NCBI GenBank assembly: GCA_037783545.1
Contig: JBBELK010000387.1
Coordinates: 1,426,001 to 1,490,000 of the forward strand
Direction: 5' to 3'
Length of the DNA stretch: 64,000 bases
Source: Henricia sp. BOLD:AAB3569
Taxonomy: Eukaryota > Echinodermata > Asteroidea > Spinulosida > Echinasteridae
Made by a program: the position numbers and the translations under genes
Notes under the pieces: model-generated
Database searches by the model: none
The model's input: only the letters and a program-made list of their open reading frames with translations
What the model was told of the DNA's origin: nothing
Part shown: piece by piece, positions 1 to 10,300 of the stretch
Position numbering within the stretch: position 1 is the first letter of the stretch
How the letters are laid out: the number at the start of each line of letters is the position of its first letter

Positions 1-96
1 GCACTCAGTATTCTGCCAATACACTGAGCTAATAAAACAATTTCTAATTTTGCTTTCTCTTCTTAATTTACCACTTTTCGACAGGGAACTGCATAT

Positions 97-544
97 GGGT
101 CATTCCCAAAATTAGGGGTCAAAAATTGTTGGTGTCCCAGTTACGTACGACACTCTCTGCTTCAAAAATCACCACTCCTGATCACAAATTCTCAGTAATG
201 GACTGTGGCCTGTGATTATAGGGGGCAGCATCATTTTCTTCAATATTTTGTTCTCCGATTCCTGAAAAATATTTAAAACAAAAGACCATAAAACCTTATA
301 ATTTGTTCCATGGTACTGAATAGGAGTTTGGTGTCCCGGGTTACCTACGCCAATGAACATTGGCTGTAGAATAAGTTTGCATTAACCTTGGTGCCATATT
401 TACATACAAACATTAAATTTAAGTGGCATTTGTTGAAATAAAAATAATTATTATCTACTGGGAAACCACTTTCAATCACTAAAAACACTTGGAAATCTTA
501 AAAAGCATGTCACACTTTTGGACCCCTAATTTTGGGAATGACCC
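97..544. mobile_element. Inverted-repeat element (MITE), TIR GGGTCATTCCCAAAATTAGG
   Basis: The left end begins GGGTCATTCCCAAAATTAGG and the right end is its reverse complement. The same flanking DNA without the element occurs at 29842-29940, so this is an insertion into an older repeat. A diverged relative is at 8246-8722. Located in an intron of the ZMYND8-like gene. Confidence 0.75.
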
Positions 545-675
545 ACATGCAGTTCTGAGAGTGAGTGTCTTGGGGTGGTTATACAGAATTAGCCCATGGG
601 TCAGTACTACCAGGGCAGAGCTGGTCTCTTATCTTGTTGGCCAAGAGTACTGGTTATATTCGTTCACATTTACTA

Positions 676-1257
676 TTAAAGACAGATTACATGATTGGAA
701 AACTTCTAAAAACACATTACTAAAGAGTAATGTTGATAAACTGCCTTGTATAAATTTTAGCAACATAGATACAGTAATACTTAAGAAAACCTGAAAATGT
801 ATAGTTTTTGTGTTGAATGAATGGTAAAAAAATTGCAGACAATTTCTTTTTTTAAAGCACCTTCAGTTGGCAATTTCACCCATAAAGGTGCACACAGTTT
901 TCCCGTCCATACACTATAAGGACATACCTTCGTTCTCGGTGTAAAAAAAACTGCTCCAAAATTCCACTTTTTTGCAAAATGAAAACAACTTTCTTCACCA
1001 AAACCCCCGACCCTAACTCTAAACTTTTAAAAGATTGGACAACCCAACTGTGGACTTGTGCAAGTCCACATGGTGTCATCTCTTCCTGGTTTATGCGGAT
1101 TTCCTTTGTTCCCAAGTCCACAGTGTATGTAATGCTCGTACACTTTTAGTTATGTGGTGTTTGTTACCATTGCTATCAACACTTTTAGTTGGGTTTTTCT
1201 TGTCAACTCGTGAAGTAAAATTTTGGTTAACTTTAAATGATGTACTGGGGGCTTTAA
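676..1257 (+). mobile_element. MITE family A copy, next to ZMYND8 exon 9
   Basis: Begins TTAAAGACAGATTACATGAT and ends GGGGGCTTTAA. Relatives lie at 2551-2750 (partial), 28252-28561 (minus) and 31774-32583 (with an insertion). The shared inner part includes a TTGATAAACTGCC segment and a TTGCTATCAACACTTT segment. The right end is 16 bases from the donor of ZMYND8 exon 9. Confidence 0.6.
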
Positions 1258-1272
1258 ACTCGGAATACTTAC

Positions 1273-1350
1273 ACAGACTTCACAGAACCACTCATCTCTT
1301 TTTATGCTTGCTGAAAGGTAGCAGTCGGGGCATGTCTCAATCTCCTTCAT
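1273..1350 (-). CDS. ZMYND8: ZMYND8 exon 9 (zinc-binding linker, last exon in window)
   Basis: The 78-nt exon, residues 385-410, encodes [20 protein letters not shown] then WFCEVC. Its C-x2-C ... C-x2-C pattern matches MNEIEVCPECYL...NWFCEPC, the zinc-stabilised segment between bromodomain and PWWP. Acceptor TTACAG, donor TGT|GTAAGT. No further exon of this gene is visible in 1-1272. Confidence 0.94.
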
Positions 1351-4300
1351 CTGTAAACAAACAAATTTACATGGTAAACAAAACAAATTTAAATATCAAA
1401 CAAATTTAAATATTAAAGATACATGTACATTGTATACTTTGAATATTGAAAAATTGAAAAGTGTGCATGCTCATATTTTAAAAACCAAATTTGTTAATTT
1501 TCCATAGAAAGATAACATTTTGTAAAAAAAAAAAAATCCTGGGGAGTTTGTTGCCGTTGCTGTCAACACTTTGAGAAAGGTTTTTCTTGTCAACTCATGA
1601 AGTAATATTTTGGGATCATTGCAAATACAATAGACGTTTAAGTCACGTGCAAATAAACATGCAACTAAATAAGGAAAATCTCATCAAGTTAAACTGGGAT
1701 AACTCAATAAAAATTGAAAATTCTTTCCCAACATAGACAAAAAAATAGTTTAATTCAAAATTTCGCTCCACTTACTTCGTACTCGCAAATTTTGATGATC
1801 ATGCGAGCGCTGTTCGTCAACTTGTGATGTGCTGTAAAAAAAAACAATTTAAAAAAATGTAACAGGAATTTTGATTTTCCAAGAGCTCCGACTCAACAGG
1901 CAGATGCTCTACCAGCTGAGCTATGAGGCACAGTGGTATACTCCCTAAGGTTCCCCCAAGTGGGGTGTTATGGCCGAGCGGTCTAGTGCGTCGAACTTAA
2001 GTTCCTGTGCTAGTACTAGAAATGTAGGTTCGATTCCGGGCCACGACGGGTTGTGGCACCTGTGCCCTTGAGCAAGGCACTCAACCACACTTGCTCCCAT
2101 TCCTGTAATTGGCAGTCCCTCCGCTGTTGGATGTGGTGAATAAATAAATAAATAAAAATAAAAAAACCTCTGACACACCAGGGAGATACTCTACCAGCTG
2201 AGCTATGAGGCACAGTGGTATACTCCTTCAGGTTTTTCCCAAAACCTCTGACACACCAGGCAGATGCTCTACCAGCTGAGCTATGAGGCACAGTGGTATA
2301 CTCCCTCAGGTTTCCCCCAAGACCACTGACACACCAGGCAGATGCTCTACCAGCTGAGCTATGAGGCACAGTGGTATACTCCCTCATGTTTTCCCCAAGA
2401 CCACTGACACACTGGGCAGATGTGACGTAGTTAACTTACAGCCGTTGAAGACAATACAGTTATGCAGTATCCATTTAGCGTCGAGTAGAAATGCCTCCGT
2501 GCTACCGTACATACGTTTCTTGATATACTAAAAGGGGATACAACAGTAACATTAAGATAGATTACATGATTGGAAAACTTTTAAAAACAGGAACAGCATT
2601 ACACAACTAAATAATAATGTTGATAAACTGCCTTGTCGAAATTTCAGCCACATAGATGCAGTAATAATTCAGAAAACCTGAAAAATCCATGCATGGTTTT
2701 TGTGTTTGAATAAATGGTAAAAACGATGAACTGTCCGTGTTTAGGCTGATTTGGGCATAAAAATTATTTAAAAGTTAAATTGCTATTTTTCTAGATTAGA
2801 AAAAAGTTTATCAGCTTTCATTTGGTACCAAGGATTAATGCCAGTTGATTAAAAACAAGAAATAATAAAAGGCAAGGCCCGCTTTATAATCGCCAGGGTT
2901 ATGACTTAAATAATTTACATGTTGTACATGATACAAAATAGTACATGTCGCTCGTGAAATGGGTCGGCCTAGGTCACTAGTCATGAATATTAATTACCAT
3001 TGATATTTTTCTGATTGGTCACCGGTAAGCCAATCAGAACGAGACCCATTTTAAGAAAAAGGCTTGTATCTCCAATTCCCGACATTTGAAATTTAAGTTT
3101 TTTATATTTTTCGTTACAGAGACCTATAAGCTTTCTGAATTCGGTCGCTTGTGTAAATTATTTGTTTTAATCCATTCAACCAAACACGGACAGTCCATAT
3201 TACTCCACAGTGCTGTATAGGATACCTTTTCAAGAGTCGATAGATCCATGGGGTTGAAGACGAATTCCTCGTACCCCGGGTTTTGCTGGATGTTGACTGG
3301 TTTCAAAAATGGGTCAGCCTGCTAGTTTACAAAAACAAACAAACGATGTGACAATGATTGACTCAAAATTCCTCAAAATTCACGAAGGCAAACGTATGAA
3401 AAGGTCGGTGTTTTGATGAAATATTATTAGGGCAAAAATTAAAATATGTTTAGCGTAAGTTGAAGTCTTCCAAAATGGCGCGGTGGCGCTGCTTTTTTCC
3501 GCTTTTTTTGTTTGTTTTTGGAATTACACTTCCATCAATGATGCTTGAAAAACATGTGTTTAAAATCAAACAACTTGTATACGTGAAGCATTACAAGCCC
3601 TCAAAGTCTCTGAAGTGTAAATTCCAATTTCCGGAATTGCCCATTTCTAAAAAAAACAAAACCAAGAATTAAGAACTCACCCCTGTGTGTTTCATCCGCT
3701 TGAGTGCATACAACAGTAGTTTGGCTAACTCATCAAGCGATAGCGAAGACATGGTTTGAGATTGGGAGTCAATACACTCGGCATTGGTAGCTCGCTGAAT
3801 ATATGAAGAAAAAACCCCAAAAATAACGGGATTACTAAAGTTTAGACGCCGAAATGGGGCGATTTCAAAATAACATGAAGATTAGCCTTTTGCGAGTTTC
3901 GCATGAATGTGGTGTACTGACATACTTCCTAAACCTTTCACATGCATGCTCAGTATCCACTTGACCACACTAAATTTTTGTTGCTATCTGGTACTTGCTC
4001 CTTTAAAGGCCCTATGTATCATTTGCAAGATAGAACTTTTTCAGATTCGTGGAATAAGAGCGTAACATATCTAAGGAAGAATGTTGGTAAACTAGCCTGA
4101 AGAAATACTTCAGAAAACTTTGAAAATCTATTTTGTGTACAAGTGAATTGTAAAAAAGTCCCAGGACTTTTTTAGAAAACCACCTTCGGTTGTCAATTTT
4201 CAATATGAAATACCATTTTGGACGGAAATAAATTCATGTGGTGTTTGTTACCATTGCTATCAACACTTTGAGTAAGGTTTTTCTTGTTAGCTCATGAAAA

Positions 4301-7300
4301 ACAAAATTGGGTCATTGCAAATGATACAATGGGCCTTTAAATCTATATCGATAAAATACCGATATCGACAAATTTTAGCCACACCCAACTCAAACCTTGC
4401 ATTTTGGGCAGACTCACGGACACATCTTACAGCATATCACATGCTAAACTATGGAGCGCCGTGTTTATTTGGTACAAAGTACCAACACTCACCTCGCATT
4501 CTGGGCAGAACCAGTCGCCGATGGGGGCGCCTTCCACCTTAGCACATTTAGGGTGGTAGACTCGCGGACACAGCTCACAGCAAATCACAGAACCTTCCTT
4601 ATGGCAGACCCAACAGTAGAAATCGTTTCTGGCATCCTGAAAAATGGACGAAGAAAGACATTAAAGAACGGAATATTTAATATGGTGTCCAATCACCACT
4701 GAAATGAAATTGGGTTTGTAGGGAAACCTGAGGGAGTATACCACTGTGCCTCATAGCTCAGCTGGTAGAGCATCTGCCCGGTGTGTCAGAGGTCTTGGGA
4801 AAAACCTGAGGGAGTATACCACTGTGCCTCATAGCTCAACTGGTAGAGCACTTGCCCTGTGTGTCAGAGGACATGGGAGAAACCCTGAAGGAGTATACAG
4901 AGTAGACCCAGGGACTTGTGATGGACTCGTGACGAACTCGCGATGCACTTGACTACAAACACAAGTCCGCATTTGCCATTTTAAGTGTAAACGCAAGTCT
5001 AGATTTCCATGTTTTCGGTAAACAAACGAGCATACCTGTTCTCGGTTAGACCTGACGATTTTTCTCTTCTTGCTGGAAGGCGGCACGTAGTCGGCTTTGT
5101 TTTTAAACCCCATCTTGTTCCCATTTGGACTGGTTTGACTCAGCTTGCGCTTTGTGGCCGCTTTTCCATCTGAAACAAAATATATATTTCACTGAAAACA
5201 CATATATATTCCGTTTGTGTCCCACCATTTGAGAAAAATGTTGTCGAGGGAATTTGGAATGAAATGACGTACCGAAAATGACAGAATCCATAAAACACTT
5301 TCCGCCCAAATCGCTTCTGTGGTTTTCAATAGGTAATTTCACTTTAAATTCCCTCTATACGCCGCTTTTAATTAAAGCGACATGTCGCATTTTCACGTGG
5401 AAAGACCGACTGTGAATCTACCCTCAAAATTATGCTCGACTAGGATTGGGCGATTTCACACCGGAATCGAGCAGAGTCGATTCCACCTTAGAAATCGGAA
5501 TCGCGATTCTAGATTTTTGAGGAATCGGTTCCCAATAGGAATCGATTTCCTTTTAACAAGATTAAATTCCTAGTGATAAATTGCCGATTTCAGAAATTAC
5601 CTAGCAATTTCGTAGCCAAAACACTCGAATTCTGCAAGAGTATTCAGCAGTCTCTGATAATTTCCAAATACAATGTATAAGCCTCTTTAAGTGCTGCTCG
5701 GTGCTAACAAGCACGATATGTAGAATCGTCAATGTATACGCAGACAAATGCTTCAAATTGTCGTTAATATTTTCCCGTAAAAAGTGGAATCGATTTCGAA
5801 TGGAATAGTCGACTCCAAAAATGCTGGAGTCACCCAAGCCTATGCTCAACTGATGTTAAGAGACAATTTAGGATAATTGATCACGTTCAAATGACGTCAC
5901 TCCTACAAATTGCCACGTGCATCATGATTTTGAGCGTATTTTTTTGTGACGCACGTCGGTTGCGCCATATTTCGAACAAATTCCGAGCAACATGTTCCAG
6001 CGTGTGCGTGCGCGTACTTTATTGTGTTTAATACGCAGTAGCATTTTTTCCTACGAAGACGTCGTCTGTGAACGTGATCAATACAGTTTTGTCTAAGAAC
6101 GAAACATGGTTGCAAGGACCATGCAGGCCTTGTACCATGGATTTCTTGCTCGAAGGTGTGACATGCTATTTAAACTAGACCTCCGCGCCTTGTCGTCTAT
6201 CCGCTAAATAAGCAATATAAATCACAGTATCTGCATTTTGAGTACCTTTTGGAGACTTGGTTGAATTTATGACCTTGTCCATGAAAACTGGAGCCTCCCG
6301 CTTCATCCTGTAAAAACGTAAAAATTAAGGTACCGTATTCAGAAATAATGAACCCTTAAATGTCAATCTTAAATGCGACTTAACGCCGCATTTACACTCG
6401 TAATGGCAAAGGTGGATACAGACTCGTCATTTGCCGCATTTACACTACACCACAATTTGGCCTCATCCTGCCTTTGCAAACTGCAAAAATCACCACTAAT
6501 TGTGACCGCAGCGCATGCGTGGACTGTATAGTGTTGCGGAACTGGCACCGGATTCGTCAATTAAATCTACCAGGACGCTCAAATTGCCAAATCTGTATTC
6601 GGGTAGCATACAAGTGACCTTAACAATTGCGGGGTTCAACTAGGGATGGGACGTTTAATCAGTTAACCGAAAAAAATTTAAAAACCGGTTTTGCCGAACG
6701 TTTAAACGAAACCCAATTTTAAAGAATTTACAATGGTTTTCAGAGGTACGGAATTACTTCATGAAATTGAAATAAATTTATATGGGGTCGTAGTGAAATA
6801 AGTTTGAACAGATAAAGGTTCAACGATTATTTTGGGGGCCTAGAGGTATTGTGTACCGTACATTGCGCATGCATCTATTTAAATACACCAGCAACAATCT
6901 TTAGTGCTGGCGAACGGTGTAACCGGTTAACCGACACTTGAATGAATTGCAAACCAGTTTCTGAATTAATCGTAAATTCCCATCCCTATGTTCAACCTAG
7001 GTTTGTAAAGCAAATTGAAGCCAAATCGAGATGTAGTGTAAACGCAGCAAATGTTTAGTTTTGAGGTCGAAATAAAAATGCCGGGTCTGTATCCATCTTT
7101 GCCGTACAAACACGGTGGTACAAGCATGTATACATAATCTGCAGTGGCGACACAGTGGGTGCCAATTAGCTGACATCAGCATGGCGTTTTTAGAATGACA
7201 GTTACATATGTAGGTGTCTGGTACATGTATACATACTGTAGGTATACATAAAGGCTTCTGTGGTACTAAAACCAACACATGCATGTACGTGTGTATTGGA

Positions 7301-10300
7301 CCATACTAGTATAGAACAGAAAATTTAATCAAGCCAAATAAGCAAGTTACGTACATGTCAGGGATGTATATGATGAATTGTTTCGGTTTTTCCCGGGATA
7401 ATCTTTGTCACAAACCAATGAGACAAAAGAAATACAGTTCCGGGAAAAACCGGAACAATTCCCTGACATGTTGAAGCGATATTGTTTTTATTACACAACG
7501 TTTGTACATGCCCATGATACATGCACATGTACACAATTTATCGATTTGGGTGTCTGAAATTACTCCTCAGTTCGATCTCTGTAGACATTCGGATACAAAC
7601 CTCGCTGCCTTAGAATCTGAGAATCCGAAATGAAGACATATTTTGACAGTTTAAAGCACCATAATTTCTACATCAGCCATGTTTGCTTCCTGACTCAATC
7701 ACATATCCACGAATCATGAGAGGTCACAAGCCCATGGACTTGTGGGCGGGCCCACTGATTGTCAATCAATGGCCTGTTGGGTCACATGACTAGTGATCTT
7801 TTGTGTGGTTGGCTGATGGTAATTGACAGCTGTTATATTGGGGAAGTGGGTGAGAATTCTATACAGGCTCACAAGGCATTTATGCTCCCACAGACTGCTG
7901 TGTCTAAATTTTGCTTGGCTGTTGTGTACTGGTTGGGCCTACAGAATTTTACATGGGAATTAAAAGGTTTACAGTGTATACATGTACTACAATTTTAGTG
8001 ATGTTAATTTGAGAAAGACCTTTTACTAATGTACTAGTCAAAACATGATCCTCTACTAGATTCCAAATTTATAATTCATTACGGAAACAAAACGAGAGAC
8101 ACGACAGTTTGCAAGATTCTCAAACCATCATTGTCATTTTATATACACGTATTTCCAAAGCCTAAAATAACGGCCCAAGAACTGAAATTTTCTGATGGTA
8201 TGTGTAGATTTTCTTGGACAAATTGTTAAGAAAAACACAAATTGTGGGCAATTCCTGAAATTAGGGGTCCAAAAGTGTGACATTTAAAGTCAAACTAGCA
8301 ATTTAAACTGATCGACACAACTGCATTTGATATCAGGCAAACACAATTTGTATATTTGCTTTTTCTGATGAAAAATACTGTTAACTGTGGAGCCGTCCAA
8401 AGTTGTCAACATTTTCACAGTTCTACAGAACCTAGTATTTTTCACGACACCCCCTCCCTCCCCCGAAATACTACATTTTTTTTCTTCAGTACTGTGAAAT
8501 GTCAACATTTTACAGTACAGTGCATGTAAAGTCCAACGGGCCCTTAACCTCCCTACGACGGTACGACCCTTCCTACACTTTTTAGAATTGTACAAATGTT
8601 GACAACGTTGGATGGCCCAAGCAAGTATCCTCAACATTTTTTCCCCCCAACTTTTTTGAAACACAAAGTGCCCCATGTAAGTTGGACACTAAACATTTTG
8701 AACCCTTAATATTATGGATGACTTATGCATGGTTGTCATGGGACCTTCGGCAAATGCCACATCAATAATGTAGAAACAAAATTCACCACGCTGCATTTTT
8801 ATTTTAAAACACTTCTTGGGAATATCATTTCATGCTTTGACTGTATTTCTTAATTTTCCTAACTCAATAATACTAAATTTTACAGCAGATAGAGCTGCTC
8901 ATGTCCTTTGTTAGCGTGAGATAAGAAAACAACAAAATAAATTCACCCATCAAAAACAGCACTTCACTGATTCCAACCAAGTTGGAGCAAAATGGTTCTG
9001 GTGATTTCTTGATGGAAGGGATAATAATGGCAACAGTGCCAATCTTGAGTATTCTGCGGAATAGATGTATGTGCAATTAACACACAAGAATCCACCTTTA
9101 GTATTATCTGTGGGCATCTCTGAAATTCATATCCGTTTCCCTAAGCAGCTAGAAAACAAAGGATTCGTTCCTAAAAGGCAAACATTTTACAATAAGAACC
9201 TGACCGCACGATAATGGAACTGTTATTTTCTTGTTTTTTGAAGATTCACGAACACGCACAGTATGAAAATGTCAATGTTGGAATGTAAATTGTAATAATA
9301 TTACCGATACCTCCCAGATGCACGGGGATGGGCAACTCCAGCATGTTTTGAGTTGACTCCGATTCCAAAAAAGATCTGCGATTCTGTTCGGAATCGATTC
9401 CTTCTTTCACGGGAAACATTAGCTACGTTTAGAGTGTTTACATGTAAGTGCGTGTACATTGACGATACTACATATTATAGGGAGCGCGTGTGGTCTAGTG
9501 GGTATGAAGCGGGACTCCCAATCAGAGGTTGGGGGTTCGAGCCCCACTTCGACCAACGTGTCTGTGTACCTGGGCAAGGCACTTAATCCCAGTTGCCTCG
9601 TCAACCCAAGCGATATATGGGAAGCTGTTAAGGGGAATGCCACAATCTAACTGCTGATACTAGATAGGGTTGTGCGCCTGACCAGCAGCCACCTAGTTGA
9701 AGCAAAATGGTTCTGGTGATTCCCTGATGGCATATGTGCGCTATACAAATATAATCATTATTATATTGTGCAGACGGCAACCCACTTGGCACTGAACAGC
9801 ACTAGACTTCCATAAAATGTTCCCGGCTCGTGCCACACACACGTTGCTAATAATATGGAAACTATCAGAGGCTGAATACAGAAGTCGAGTGTTTAGGCTT
9901 CAGAATTGCCACTAGGTAATTTCTGGAATCAGCACGCTATCACTGGGAGTCAAATCTATATGAAAGGGAATCGATTCCTACTGCAGGGGCGGATCCAGGA
10001 ATTTTTCCAGGAGGGGGTTTGCCACCAGGGAGGGGTTTTGCTCGTCAGATTTGTTATGTCAGCTCGTTTCAGACAGGTGGACACACACAAAATGCATTAC
10101 ATTATTTTTTTTGTGTCGGAGCAGGGAGGGGTTTCGACCTCCAAAATCCCTCTGGATCCCCGCCTGTACTGGGAATCGATTCCCCAAAAAATCTTGAATC
10201 GCGATTCCAATGTATACTGGTCTCGTCTCCATCTCGTAAGATGGTGATTATGACTATGTCATTCAGCCAAACTGACCTCTTTTCACGCATTAAATTTGAA

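Noticed and set aside
2016..2387. 123-codon minus-strand frame with repeated [12 protein letters not shown]
   Set aside because: It is the translation of the 78-bp tRNA-like tandem repeat and the SINE.
4747..4900. tRNA genes
   Set aside because: Only the A-box half is present; no acceptor stem, anticodon arm or B box. The same holds for 1883-2423. SINE heads at 1962, 9480, 25256 and 33028 have both boxes but no foldable acceptor stem.
8290..8676. 128-codon minus-strand frame
   Set aside because: Covers a nested palindromic element; no similarity recognised.
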